Shown: positions 16,717-26,591 of the stretch, in pieces
Layout: each line of letters starts with the position of its first letter
Position numbering within the stretch: position 1 is the first letter of the stretch
Assembly: GCA_027485485.1 (NCBI GenBank)
Contig: JAIXQY010000157.1
Location: 1-44,292, forward strand
DNA length: 44,292 bases
Origin: Sphingomonadales bacterium
GTDB taxonomy: Bacteria > Pseudomonadota > Alphaproteobacteria > Sphingomonadales > Sphingomonadaceae
Direction: 5' to 3'
Notes under the pieces: model-generated
Told to the model about the DNA's origin: nothing
What the model saw: the letters and a program-made list of their open reading frames with translations, nothing else
Databases searched by the model: none
Program-made: the position numbers and the translations under genes

Positions 16717-18740
16717 ACCTTGATCCGCTGTTCCGGCGCCAGATACAGCTTCTCGCCCGGCTTAACATCGAAGGCCTTGTACCAGGCGTCAAGGTTGCGC
16801 ACGACATAGGGCCGGAAGTGGCTGGCGGTGTGCGGATCGGTGATCAACTGCTGTTGCAGGGCCGCATCGCGATACTTGGTGCGCCAGCTTTGCGCAAAGC
16901 CCAGGAAGAAGCGCTGATCGCCGGTGTAGCCGTTGATCTTCTTGGCTTTCTTGCCCTTCAGGCTGCGCTGGTAGGCATCATAGGCGATGGTCACACCAGC
17001 CAGATCGGCCATATTCTCGCCCAGGGTCAGCTCGCCGTTGATCTTCTTGCCCGGCAACGGTTCATAGGCGGCATATTGCGCCACCACCTTGTCGGTGCCG
17101 GCCTTGAAGCGGGTCACGTCCTCCGCGGTCCACCATTCGGCAAGCCGGCCGGTCTTGTCATATTTGCGGCCCTGATCGTCGAAATGGTGTGTGATTTCAT
17201 GGCCAATCACCCCGCCGATCGCGCCATAATTGATGGCATCATCGGCATTGGGATCGAAGAACGGCGCCTGCAGGATGGCCGCCGGGAACACGATTTCGTT
17301 CCAGGTCGGGTTGGCATACGCGTTCACCGTCATCGGCGTCATGAACCACTCGCTGCGGTCAACTGGCTTGCTGAGCTTGGACACCGCATCCTTGAACTGG
17401 AATTCGGCGACGCGGCGCATGTTGCCGCCCAGATCGCCGCGCACGATGGTGAGCGCGCTGTAATCCTTCCACTTGTCAGGATAGCCGATCTTGGGCGTGA
17501 ACGCGGCCAGCTTTTCGCGGGCGGCAGCGCGGGTCTTCGGGTCCATCCACGCCAGCTTGTCGAGCCGGGCATCGAGCGCGGCGATGATGTTGGTCACCAG
17601 TTCGTCGATCTTGGCCTTGGCTGCCGGCGGGAAATACTCGGTGACATAAAGCTTGCCGATCGCCTCGCCGAGAACGCCCGAGGTCATGTCCACCCCGCGC
17701 TTCCAGCGCGGTGCCTGCTGCGGCTGGCCGCCCAGCGTCTTGCTGTACATTTCGAAATTGGCATCAACGAAGGCCTTGGGCAGGCCGGGCGCCGCGTCCC
17801 TGATGGCGAGGAAGGTCAGATAATCCTTCAACACCGTCAGATCGGTGGCACCAATGATCTTGGTGATGCCTTCCAGCGCGCTGGGGGTGGAGATGATTAC
17901 TTCGCCCTGCACCGGAATGGTGGAACCGGCGATGAAACGGCCCCAATCGAGGCCCGGGAAACGGGTGGCCATGTCGGCCACCGGAACCGGGTTATAGGTC
18001 TTCTCAGCCTGGCGGCGCTCAACCCGGGTCCAATGGGTGCGGGCGATTTCGGTTTCCAGCGCGAAGATCGCATCGGCCCGCGCGGCGGCATTGTCGTAAC
18101 CGGCGAGAGTGAACAGCGTGGCGATATAGGCCTTGTACTTGGCGCGGGCGGCAACGAAGTTCGGGTTCTTGTCGTCAAGGTAATAATCCCGGTCCGGCAG
18201 GCCCAGGCCACCCTGCCCGCCTTGCACGATGAAACGATCCGGGTTCTTGCGATCCGGGCCAACGCCCATGCCGATCGGCCCGCCTACACCCAGGCGCAGA
18301 TTGCGGCCCATGGCTTCGGCCAGATCGGCCTTGGTCTGGATGGCGGCGATGGCATCAAGGTCGGGCTTCAGCGGGGCGATGCCCTTGGCCTCGATGGCGG
18401 CTTCGTCCATGAAGCTGGCGAAGAAATCGCCGACCTTCTGGGCTTCGCTGCCCGGTGCACCGCCGCTGGCGGCGGCCTTTTCGATAATGGTGCGGGTGCG
18501 TTCGCGGCTGAGATCAGACAGGCCGCTCGCCATACCAAAGGCCGTCTTGTCAGCCGGGATTTCAAGCGTGGCGAAATATTTGCCGTTGGCATAGGCGACA
18601 AAATCATCGCCCGGCTTCACGCTGGTATCCATGCCGGCCATATCAAAGCCGAACGTGCCGATCTTGGGTGCAACATCGGCTGCAAAGGCCGGGGCAGCCA
18701 GCGCCAACAGGCTGGCCGAAATCAGAAACGCACGCATCAT
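16710..18740 (-). CDS. Exported M13-family (neprilysin-like) zinc metallopeptidase
   Basis: 676 residues with a signal peptide (MMRAFLISASLLALAAPAFA). Zinc ligands are visible: HEITH near residue 514 and the third ligand Glu in GENMAD near 574. The substrate-binding stretch is VNAYANPTWNEIVFP, where the usual NAYY/F has Ala at the third position after Asn. The protein ends in IKVW, the typical aromatic C-terminus. M13 enzymes cleave small peptides outside the cytoplasm. Two start Met codons follow a GGGAG site; the second (18737) has better spacing. It lies 82 bases after ccrM and overlaps the folP start by seven bases. Confidence 0.93.
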   Translation of the reverse strand: MMRAFLISASLLALAAPAFAADVAPKIGTFGFDMAGMDTSVKPGDDFVAYANGKYFATLEIPADKTAFGMASGLSDLSRERTRTIIEKAAASGGAPGSEAQKVGDFFASFMDEAAIEAKGIAPLKPDLDAIAAIQTKADLAEAMGRNLRLGVGGPIGMGVGPDRKNPDRFIVQGGQGGLGLPDRDYYLDDKNPNFVAARAKYKAYIATLFTLAGYDNAAARADAIFALETEIARTHWTRVERRQAEKTYNPVPVADMATRFPGLDWGRFIAGSTIPVQGEVIISTPSALEGITKIIGATDLTVLKDYLTFLAIRDAAPGLPKAFVDANFEMYSKTLGGQPQQAPRWKRGVDMTSGVLGEAIGKLYVTEYFPPAAKAKIDELVTNIIAALDARLDKLAWMDPKTRAAAREKLAAFTPKIGYPDKWKDYSALTIVRGDLGGNMRRVAEFQFKDAVSKLSKPVDRSEWFMTPMTVNAYANPTWNEIVFPAAILQAPFFDPNADDAINYGAIGGVIGHEITHHFDDQGRKYDKTGRLAEWWTAEDVTRFKAGTDKVVAQYAAYEPLPGKKINGELTLGENMADLAGVTIAYDAYQRSLKGKKAKKINGYTGDQRFFLGFAQSWRTKYRDAALQQQLITDPHTASHFRPYVVRNLDAWYKAFDVKPGEKLYLAPEQRIKVW

Positions 18741-18822
18741 TCACTCCCATCAATGCGGAATGGGCAGTGACCTATCGGGTTGACACAGGCCCGGCAAGGC
18801 CCGTGACAAGATTGCAAGAAGA

Positions 18823-20001
<1,179 letters not shown>

Positions 20002-20018
20002 TCAGATGAAGCAACCAT

Positions 20019-20169
20019 GATTCAAGCCCGAATCCCGGTCAAGAATCATTGTGAATCAATCAGATTCGCCGATTCGCTGCAGAACCGAATCAAACCGGGA
20101 ACGGCACCATATCTTGAGTCCCCGGCCCCCAAGCGGACTCAACCCCTTGTGGTGTGACCAAAAGGACTC
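20019..20169. promoter_or_regulatory. Array of ten GANTC sites upstream of ccrM
   Basis: Sites start at 20019, 20030, 20043, 20053, 20063, 20071, 20087, 20116, 20136 and 20165. The first seven are GATTC or GAATC within 73 bases, and the central spacings are 8-13 bases, close to one helical turn. With this base composition about one GANTC per 300 bases is expected, so ten in 151 bases is far above chance. The array fills the only large gap in the glmM-folP gene run. It probably controls ccrM through methylation state or through a DNA-binding protein that senses it; this is inference. Confidence 0.85.
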
Positions 20170-20177
20170 ACCCGCCA

Positions 20178-20744
20178 TTATTGCGCAATCAGGCCCTTCA
20201 TCGGCTGAAAACTGCGGCGGTGGTGCGGTGTGATCCCCAAATGAAGCAGCGCGGCACGATGGCTGGCGGTGCCATAACCCTGGTTGATGGCCCAGCCATA
20301 GCCGGGGTGTTGCTGGTCCAGTTCGGCCATGATGCGATCGCGCGTCACCTTGGCCACGATGGAGGCCGCCGAGATCGCCGGTTCCAGCGCATCGCCGCCC
20401 ACGATCGCCCGCGCCGGCCAGCGCCACGGCGGTAGACGGTTGCCATCAACCAGGACCAGATCGAGCGCGAGGCCAAGCTGCTCCACGGCGCGGGTCATGG
20501 CCAGATGATTGGCCTGCAGGATATTGAGCGCATCAATCTCGGCAACGCTGGCCTGGCCAACCCCGATCAGCGCGTCACTGGCCATAAGTGCGGCGAACAG
20601 TTGCTCGCGGCGCCTGGGCGAGAGTTTCTTGCTGTCGTTGAGCCCGGGCGGAATCACATCACGCAGGACAACGGCCGCCGCCACCACAGGGCCCGCCCAA
20701 GGGCCACGCCCGGCCTCGTCAACCCCGGCAATCAGACCCGCCAT
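20178..20744 (-). CDS. rnhB: Ribonuclease HII
   Basis: 188 residues. The opening GVDEAGRGPWAGPVVAAAVV holds the first two acidic metal ligands (Asp and Glu of DEAGRG). LVDGNRLP follows, and ISAASIVAKVTRD and GYGWAINQGYGT complete the RNase HII motifs. It removes ribonucleotides from RNA:DNA hybrids and misincorporated single ribonucleotides. The start overlaps the thiD fusion gene by 13 bases. The gene precedes ccrM, an arrangement seen in other alphaproteobacteria, but the two are separated by the GANTC array. Confidence 0.96.
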   Translation of the reverse strand: MAGLIAGVDEAGRGPWAGPVVAAAVVLRDVIPPGLNDSKKLSPRRREQLFAALMASDALIGVGQASVAEIDALNILQANHLAMTRAVEQLGLALDLVLVDGNRLPPWRWPARAIVGGDALEPAISAASIVAKVTRDRIMAELDQQHPGYGWAINQGYGTASHRAALLHLGITPHHRRSFQPMKGLIAQ

Positions 20745-21901
20745 GGCGGAAAGCGCCGATCATCACCGGCGTGATAGAGGCAAACCCGATTGCCGGCGGG
20801 ATCGCGCAGCCGGGCTTCGCGCCAGCGCCAATCCTCATCGCGCGGCAGGGTTTCAAACACCACACCCGTCGCTTCCAGCTGCTTGACCCAGGCATCGAGC
20901 GCCAGCGCCTCCAGATAGATGGTCGCGCCGCCGGCCACGCCATCACCAACATGGATCGACAGCGTCACGCCATTGCCCGCCTCGAACCTGGCATAGCCAT
21001 CGGCCGGGCTGTCAACGATCAGCTTAAGCCCAAGCAGGCGATAAAAGCCCACGGACGCTGCATAATCCAGCGCCGGCAATGTGACCTGGTTGAACACGGG
21101 CGCCGGCGCCGTCACATCATTCCAAACGGTCTGTTGCCCCATTGGGCCATGGCCCTGGCCCAGGCCAGGCGCCGACAACATCGCCAGCCGCACAAAGGCT
21201 CGCGCCCGCACCACCGCTTCGGCCACTGGCAGCCCCTGCCCCAGCGAACACGCCAGCGCGGCGGCCAAGGTGCAGCCGGTGCCGTGCGTGTGCCGCGTGT
21301 CGATCCGCGCTGACACAAAGGCCTGATGGCCATGACGGGTGACCAGCCAATCGGTGAGCTGATCGCCATCCAGATGCCCGCCTTTGGCCAGCACGGCCCT
21401 CGGCCCGGCATTAAGCAGCTCCTGCGCCGCCAGCAGCATGTCGGCCGCATCGGCGACGTCGGTTTCGGTCAAGGCTTCCAGTTCCGGCGCATTGGGCGTG
21501 ATCACGCTGGCCATCGGCAACAGCCGTTGCATCAGCGCCCACACCGCCTCCTCCTCGATCAGGGCAGCACCGCCCTTGGCGATCATCACCGGATCAAGCA
21601 CGATCGGCACCTTCACGCCTTCGAGCGCGTCGGCCACGGCATTGATGATGGCCTCGTTGCCCAGCATGCCGATCTTGATCGCATCCACGCCGATATCATC
21701 GATGCAGGCGCGGATCTGGCCGGCCACGATCTCCGGCGGCACCGGGTGCACGGCGCTCACGCCTTGGGTGTTCTGCACGGTGATCGCCGTCACTGCCGTC
21801 ATGGCATAGCCGCCAAGCGCGGTAATCGTCTTGATATCGGCCTGGATGCCGGCACCGCCGCCCGAATCAGATCCCGCAATGGTCAGGATTCTAGCGACCA
21901 T
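20732..21901 (-). CDS. thiD: HMP/HMP-phosphate kinase fused to a VOC (glyoxalase-like) domain
   Basis: 389 residues from the ATG at 21901 (track start 22081 rejected: the extra 60 residues are a shadow of the DUF1272 gene). Residues 1-262 are a complete ThiD kinase: TIAGSDSGGGAGIQADIKT, VLDPVMIAKGG and the anion-hole HGTGCTLAAALA. ThiD phosphorylates hydroxymethylpyrimidine and its monophosphate in thiamine synthesis. Residues 267-389 form a VOC domain (FNQVTLPALDYAASVGFYRLLGLKL ... RDPAGNRVCLYHAGDDRRFPPWR). The fusion is in one open frame with no stop or frameshift in the linker. The VOC domain may carry its own metal site; its role with ThiD is unknown. The gene overlaps DUF1272 by 11 bases and rnhB by 13 bases. 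Confidence 0.92.
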   Translation of the reverse strand: MVARILTIAGSDSGGGAGIQADIKTITALGGYAMTAVTAITVQNTQGVSAVHPVPPEIVAGQIRACIDDIGVDAIKIGMLGNEAIINAVADALEGVKVPIVLDPVMIAKGGAALIEEEAVWALMQRLLPMASVITPNAPELEALTETDVADAADMLLAAQELLNAGPRAVLAKGGHLDGDQLTDWLVTRHGHQAFVSARIDTRHTHGTGCTLAAALACSLGQGLPVAEAVVRARAFVRLAMLSAPGLGQGHGPMGQQTVWNDVTAPAPVFNQVTLPALDYAASVGFYRLLGLKLIVDSPADGYARFEAGNGVTLSIHVGDGVAGGATIYLEALALDAWVKQLEATGVVFETLPRDEDWRWREARLRDPAGNRVCLYHAGDDRRFPPWRV

Positions 21902-22118
21902 GTTTGCGTTCCGTGCCGGCCGGAAAGCGCGCCAGCGCTGCGCCCACCCGCAGCGGCCGTGGCTGCAGATTCCCGCCGCAATTCGGACAAACACCGGCCA
22001 GCGGGCCGGTGGTGCAACCGGCGCAGAAGGTGCATTCGAACGAACATATATGCGCACCAGCCACATCGGCCGGCAAATCAATGCCGCAGCGTTCGCAATC
22101 AGGCCGCAGTTCCAGCAT
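21891..22118 (-). CDS. DUF1272 zinc-finger protein
   Basis: 75 residues from the ATG at 22118, whose A is also the last base of the glmM stop (TGATG). Three Cys-x2-Cys pairs are visible (CERC, CTFCAGC, CPNC) with HICSFE, which fits a small double zinc ribbon. [16 protein letters not shown] and SFECTFCAGC are the hallmark of DUF1272. The tail is basic and ends KHGR. Members have no known biochemical role. It sits between glmM and thiD with overlaps on both sides, so it is made together with them. The track start at 22142 is rejected because it would run into glmM. Confidence 0.9.
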   Translation of the reverse strand: MLELRPDCERCGIDLPADVAGAHICSFECTFCAGCTTGPLAGVCPNCGGNLQPRPLRVGAALARFPAGTERKHGR

Positions 22119-23464
22119 CAGGCCGCCGCCACCGCAGCACACACATCGTCCACAACGCGGGTCACCAGCGCCTTGTCCTCGCCTTCGGCCATCACGCGGA
22201 TCAGCGGTTCGGTGCCGCTCTTGCGGATCAACAGCCGGCCCTTGCCGGCCAAAGCCGCCTCTGCCGCAGCAATTGCGGCCTGCACACCGGCGGTGTCCAG
22301 CGGTGCGCCGCCCTTGAAGCGGACATTCTTCAGCAGCTGCGGCAGCGGATCAAACAGATGCAGCAATTCACTGGCCGGCTTGCCGGTGGCCACCAGCGCC
22401 GCCAGCACCTGCAAGGCCGCCACCAGCCCATCGCCAGTGGTCGCATGATCGGACAGGATGATGTGGCCCGATTGTTCGCCACCCACATTGCAACCGCTCG
22501 TCCGCATCAGTTCCAGCACATGGCGATCGCCCACGGCGGCACGGTGCATGGCGATACCGCGCCCGGCCAGGAAGCGCTCCAGCCCAAGATTCGACATCAC
22601 CGTGGCCACCAGCGCCCCGCCCTTCAATGTCCCGGCTTCGGCGGCCTGGGCGGCGATCAGCGCCATCAACTGGTCCCCATCCACCACCTGGCCGCGCTCA
22701 TCCACCACGATCAGCCGATCGGCATCGCCATCCAGCGCGATGCCGATATCGGCGCCCGATTCCAGCACCTTCAATTGCAGCGCCTTTGGATGGGTGGAGC
22801 CCACCTTGTCGTTCACATTGAACCCATCGGGCGTCACGCCAATGGCAATCACTTCGGCGCCCAGTTCCCACAACGCCTTGGGCGCCACCTTGTAGGCCGC
22901 GCCATGGGCGCAATCGATCACGATCTTCAACCGGTCGAGCCGCAGATGCTCGGGAAAGGTCGCCTTGGCGAAATGGATATAGCGGCCTTGCGCATCCTCG
23001 ATCCGACGGGCCCGGCCGATGCCGCGCGGCTCCGCCAGCGGGATGTCCTCTTCCAGCAAGGCCTCGATCGCGGCCTCGTCCTCGTCCGACAATTTATAGC
23101 CATCGGGGCCAAACAGCTTGATGCCATTGTCGTGAAACGGGTTGTGGCTGGCCGAAATCATCACGCCCAGATCGGCCCGCATCGACCGGGTGAGCATGGC
23201 CACCGCCGGCGTGGGCATCGGGCCCAGCAGGGTGACATCCATGCCGACACTGGTGAAACCGGCCACCAGCGCCGATTCCATCATATAGCCTGAAAGCCGC
23301 GTATCCTTTCCGATCACCACCCGGTGGGTGTGATGGCCGCGCAGAAAATGCCGGCCGGCCGCCTGGCCCACCTTCATGGCGATGGCGGCCGTCATCGGCG
23401 GCGTGTTGGTGAGGCCGCGGATGCCATCGGTGCCGAAGTAACGGCGCTGCTGCTTGCTGGTCAT
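22118..23464 (-). CDS. glmM: Phosphoglucosamine mutase
   Basis: 448 residues from the ATG at 23464 (track start 23548 gives a non-homologous extension). [20 protein letters not shown] opens the family. The active-site phosphoserine is in [15 protein letters not shown] near residue 105. The metal loop is DGDADR near 245, and the sugar-binding [18 protein letters not shown] follows. GlmM converts glucosamine-6-phosphate to glucosamine-1-phosphate for peptidoglycan and LPS. It is the first gene of the glmM-DUF1272-thiD-rnhB run; its promoter must lie in the 180-base divergent gap with the Ada-like gene. Confidence 0.97.
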   Translation of the reverse strand: MTSKQQRRYFGTDGIRGLTNTPPMTAAIAMKVGQAAGRHFLRGHHTHRVVIGKDTRLSGYMMESALVAGFTSVGMDVTLLGPMPTPAVAMLTRSMRADLGVMISASHNPFHDNGIKLFGPDGYKLSDEDEAAIEALLEEDIPLAEPRGIGRARRIEDAQGRYIHFAKATFPEHLRLDRLKIVIDCAHGAAYKVAPKALWELGAEVIAIGVTPDGFNVNDKVGSTHPKALQLKVLESGADIGIALDGDADRLIVVDERGQVVDGDQLMALIAAQAAEAGTLKGGALVATVMSNLGLERFLAGRGIAMHRAAVGDRHVLELMRTSGCNVGGEQSGHIILSDHATTGDGLVAALQVLAALVATGKPASELLHLFDPLPQLLKNVRFKGGAPLDTAGVQAAIAAAEAALAGKGRLLIRKSGTEPLIRVMAEGEDKALVTRVVDDVCAAVAAA

Positions 23465-23644
23465 GGGGACAAGCCTTAGCGTGGCGCGAACGGCTTTGGA
23501 AGGATTGCGCGTGCAAAGCAGCCGGATCGGCCGGCGCTGCGTTTCCACCTTGTGGCCGGCCGTGACCGCACGACCAGCGGAAATCGGCTATCGTCTTCAC
23601 GCACTGGCTGGCATGCGGCGCGGGGTGGGATTAACCTTCCCATC

Positions 23645-24250
23645 ATGCACGCGCCCGTTGCCCCAGCTGTCCATGGCCTCGATTTCGAGACGATGAATGC
23701 CGCACGTTTTGTCCGCGATGCGACCTATGACGGGGTGTTTTTCATCGCGGTGAAAACCACCGGCATCTATTGCCGCCCAGTCTGCCGGGTGCGCCAACCG
23801 CTCACCCGCAATATCAGTTTCTATCCCAGCGCGGCGGCGTGCGAGAAGGCGGGGTATCGGCCCTGCCTCAAATGCCGGCCGGAATCGGCGCCCTTCTGCC
23901 CGGCCTGGAACGGCACCCGCACCACGGTGGAACGCGCCTGCCGGTTGATCGACGATGGCGCCCTCGATGGCGACGGCACGGTGGAGGCGCTCGCCAGCCG
24001 GTGCGGCGTTGGCGCCCGCCATCTGGCCCGCTTGTTTCAGCAGCATCTGGGCGCATCCCCCGTTGCCGTGGCGCAAACCCGCCGGGTGCAGCGGGCGATG
24101 AAGATGATCGCCCACACGCAAATGCCGATGACCGACATTGCCCACCAGGCCGGCTTTGCCTCCTTGCGGCGTTTCAACGAAGTGATTGCCGCCCGCTATG
24201 GCCGCAGCCCCACCGCCCTGCGCAAGCTGCGGCCGCACAGTGTGACTTGA
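23645..24250 (+). CDS. Ada-type methylphosphotriester sensor with AraC HTH, no catalytic domain
   Basis: 201 residues from the ATG at 23645. The N-terminal Ada zinc domain shows the four Cys in IYCRPVC and YRPCLKCRPE. The first Cys of this set accepts methyl from DNA phosphotriesters in E. coli Ada. A double AraC-type HTH follows (LARLFQQHLGASPVAVAQ and MTDIAHQAGFASLRRFNEV), and the protein stops at the end of it. The LDFET opening matches the Ada-AlkA fusion family, but both the AlkA glycosylase and the O6-methylguanine methyltransferase parts are absent. It may be an AdaA-like methylation-responsive activator or a truncated relic. It ends 33 bases before tRNA-Ser. Confidence 0.85.
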   Translation: MHAPVAPAVHGLDFETMNAARFVRDATYDGVFFIAVKTTGIYCRPVCRVRQPLTRNISFYPSAAACEKAGYRPCLKCRPESAPFCPAWNGTRTTVERACRLIDDGALDGDGTVEALASRCGVGARHLARLFQQHLGASPVAVAQTRRVQRAMKMIAHTQMPMTDIAHQAGFASLRRFNEVIAARYGRSPTALRKLRPHSVT

Positions 24251-24283
24251 CCAAAGCCCACCCAAGCCACTAGGCCGGGCATT

Positions 24284-24373
24284 GGACAGATGGCCGAGTG
24301 GTTTAAGGCAGCGGTCTTGAAAACCGCCGTGGGTGAAAGCTCACCGTGGGTTCGAATCCCACTCTGTCCGCCA
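24284..24373 (+). tRNA. tRNA-Ser (anticodon TGA)
   Basis: 90 bases. The acceptor stem GGACAGA pairs with TCTGTCC, followed by discriminator G and an encoded CCA. The D-arm (TGGCCGAGTGG), anticodon loop CTTGAAA with TGA, a long variable arm (GTGGGTGAAAGCTCACC) and GGTTCGAATCCC T-arm are all in place. The long variable arm is characteristic of serine tRNA. It reads UCN codons. Confidence 0.97.
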
Positions 24374-24407
24374 AGAACTCGGCCGCGAGGATGAATTGGC
24401 TGCGCCG

Positions 24408-25427
24408 ATGACGTTCGACCCCACCCTGCACCCACATCGCCGCGCCGATCCGCTCAGCGGCCGGCATGTGCTGGTGTCGCCGCACCGGGCATTGCGGCCG
24501 TGGCTGGGGCAGCAGGATGCGCCCGAAACGGCGGATCTGCCGGCCCATGATCCGGATTGTTATCTGTGTGCGGGCAATCTTCGGGTCGGCGGGGTGAGAA
24601 ACCCGGATTACACCGGGCCCTATGTGTTCGAAAATGATTTCCCGGCGTTGTTGCCGCAAACACCTGCCATCGGGTCAGCGGACGACCCGCTGTTCGTGAT
24701 GGAGACCGCACGCGGCACCAGCCGGGTCATCTGTTTTTCGCCGGACCATTCGGCCACCCTGCCCCGCCTGAGCCCCGCCGCCATGCGCGCGGTGGTGGAT
24801 ATCTGGTGCGAACAGACCGCGGAACTGGGCCGCGATTATGCCTGGGTGCAGCTGTTCGAGAACAAGGGCGCCATGATGGGCTGTTCCAACCCGCACCCGC
24901 ATGGCCAATTATGGGCGGTGAATTATCTGCCTGATGATGTGCAGCGGGAGGATGATCGGCAGCGCGCCTATTTCGCGCGCCACGGCCGGGCGATGTTGCT
25001 GGATGTGGTGGAGCGCGAGTTGGCCGCCCAGGAACGCCTGGTGGTGAGCAATGCCGACTGGCTGGCCATCGTGCCGTTCTGGGCGGGCTGGCCGTTTGAA
25101 ACCCTGCTTCTGCCGCGCTTTGCGGTTGCCCGACTGCCCGATCTGACCGACGATCAGCGGCAATCGCTGGCAGAGATCATCCAACAGCTTACCCGCACTT
25201 ATGATGCGCTGTTCAACACCAGTTTTCCCTATTCCATGGGTTGGCACGGGGCGCCGTTTGATGGGCGTGGCAGCGATGGCTGGCAGCTTCACGCGCATTT
25301 CTATCCCCCGCTGCTCCGGTCGGCGTCGATCCGCAAGTTCATGGTCGGCTATGAGATGCTCACCGAAGCGCAGCGCGACCTGACGCCCGAGCAGGCCGCC
25401 GCCCGGTTGCGCGCCGTGGTGCCCTGA
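24408..25427 (+). CDS. galT: Galactose-1-phosphate uridylyltransferase
   Basis: 339 residues from the ATG at 24408. The track start at 24333 lies inside the tRNA gene and is rejected. The zinc Cys pair is in DCYLCAGN near 46-49. The catalytic His-Pro-His motif is NPHPHGQLW near residue 164, and [10 protein letters not shown] and LHAHFYPP follow with further family His residues. Class I GalT exchanges UMP between UDP-glucose and galactose-1-phosphate in the Leloir pathway. galK follows after 12 bases with a good ribosome site. galE and a galactose transporter are not in the window. Confidence 0.96.
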   Translation: MTFDPTLHPHRRADPLSGRHVLVSPHRALRPWLGQQDAPETADLPAHDPDCYLCAGNLRVGGVRNPDYTGPYVFENDFPALLPQTPAIGSADDPLFVMETARGTSRVICFSPDHSATLPRLSPAAMRAVVDIWCEQTAELGRDYAWVQLFENKGAMMGCSNPHPHGQLWAVNYLPDDVQREDDRQRAYFARHGRAMLLDVVERELAAQERLVVSNADWLAIVPFWAGWPFETLLLPRFAVARLPDLTDDQRQSLAEIIQQLTRTYDALFNTSFPYSMGWHGAPFDGRGSDGWQLHAHFYPPLLRSASIRKFMVGYEMLTEAQRDLTPEQAAARLRAVVP

Positions 25428-25439
25428 AGGAGCATTGCC

Positions 25440-26591
25440 ATGATGCAGACCGCCAAAGCGCGTGCCGTTGCGGCCTTTCGCCGGCATTTCGGCACGGAAC
25501 CGGCGATGCTGTTCCGCGCGCCGGGCCGGGTGAATCTGATTGGCGAGCACACGGACTATAATGACGGCTTCGTGCTGCCCTGCGCGATAGACCGTGATGC
25601 GGTGGTGGCCATCGGGCCATCAAATGACGCCGATATCAGCGTCGTTGCCTGCGATGTTGACGATGCGCGGGACCAGTTTGCGTTTGGCGACACGATTGTT
25701 CCGGTGGCGGCCGGATGGGCCAATTATGTGCGTGGGATCGTCAAGATCATGCAAGACGATGGCATCGCGCTGGTGCCGGCCCAATTGACCATCGCCGCTG
25801 ATGTCCCGCTCGGCTCGGGCCTGTCGTCGTCGGCTGCGCTCACCATAGCGGTGGGCAACGCCCTGGCCGGGATTGCCGGCCAGGCCATCGATCCAACCCG
25901 GATGGCCCTTCTGGCGCAGCGCACCGAGAATCTGTTCGTTGGCTGTGCCTGCGGGATCATGGATCAGCTGATCTCGGCCCGGGCTGCCGCCGGGCAGGCG
26001 CTGCTGATCGATTGCCGATCGTTGGACTGTGCGCCGGTGGCGATCCCCGATGATGTGGCCATCATCATTGCCCACTCCGGCATCCGTCATGCCAATACCG
26101 ATGGGGCTTATAATGAACGGCGCCGCCAGTGCGAGGCCGCCGCGCGCCATTATGGGGTGGCCGCCCTGCGCGACCTCGCCGAGGAGCAACTGCTCGCTGG
26201 CCGCGCCGGATTGGACGAGACCAGCTTTCGCCGCGCCCGCCATGTTGTCACCGAGAATGCCCGCACGCTGGCGGCGGCTCAGGCCCTGGAAACCGGCGAT
26301 ATGGCCCGGCTGGGCCAACTGATGGCGCAATCCCACGCCTCCATGCGCGATGATTTCGAAATCACCGTGCCGGCGATCGATCAGTTGGCGGCGATCATGG
26401 CCACGCCGCTGGACGCTATTGGTGGCGCGCGGATGACCGGCGGCGGCTTTGGCGGCTGCGTGGTGGCGGTTGCGCCGGCCAGCAAGGTGCCGGCCGTGCT
26501 CGACGCCATTGCCCGCGATTATCGCACCCCGGCCGGTTTGCCGGCAGACGTGTTCGTTTGCCGCCCAAGCGCCGGAGCCGGGCTGGCCTGA
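25440..26591 (+). CDS. galK: Galactokinase
   Basis: 383 residues. GRVNLIGEHTDYNDGFVLP near residue 30 is the galactokinase signature. The ATP loop is PLGSGLSSSAALT near 123, and GARMTGGGFGGCVVA lies near 335. It phosphorylates galactose with ATP in the first Leloir step. The ATG has AAGGAG nine bases upstream and is followed by a second Met. It forms a two-gene operon with galT. The last 73 bases are antisense to the end of the CHAT gene, so both C-termini use the same DNA. Confidence 0.96.
   Translation: MMQTAKARAVAAFRRHFGTEPAMLFRAPGRVNLIGEHTDYNDGFVLPCAIDRDAVVAIGPSNDADISVVACDVDDARDQFAFGDTIVPVAAGWANYVRGIVKIMQDDGIALVPAQLTIAADVPLGSGLSSSAALTIAVGNALAGIAGQAIDPTRMALLAQRTENLFVGCACGIMDQLISARAAAGQALLIDCRSLDCAPVAIPDDVAIIIAHSGIRHANTDGAYNERRRQCEAAARHYGVAALRDLAEEQLLAGRAGLDETSFRRARHVVTENARTLAAAQALETGDMARLGQLMAQSHASMRDDFEITVPAIDQLAAIMATPLDAIGGARMTGGGFGGCVVAVAPASKVPAVLDAIARDYRTPAGLPADVFVCRPSAGAGLA

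Noticed and set aside
16818-18770. 650-residue plus-strand ORF
   Set aside because: Exact antisense of the M13 peptidase, which has clear zinc-binding motifs. High GC leaves the opposite frame open.
21902-22200. Thiamine (TPP) riboswitch before thiD
   Set aside because: thiD overlaps the upstream gene, leaving no leader, and no TPP-element core such as CUGAGA is seen there.
21326-23293. 655-residue plus-strand ORF and 18904-20157
   Set aside because: Antisense of thiD/glmM and of ccrM; His/Gln/Arg-rich and without motifs.
24284-24373. tRNA-Ser as attachment site of an integrated element
   Set aside because: No integrase gene and no second copy of the tRNA 3' end was found in the window.
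24333-24407. N-terminal extension of galT
   Set aside because: It lies inside tRNA-Ser and its sequence is not GalT-like; the ATG at 24408 fits the family.
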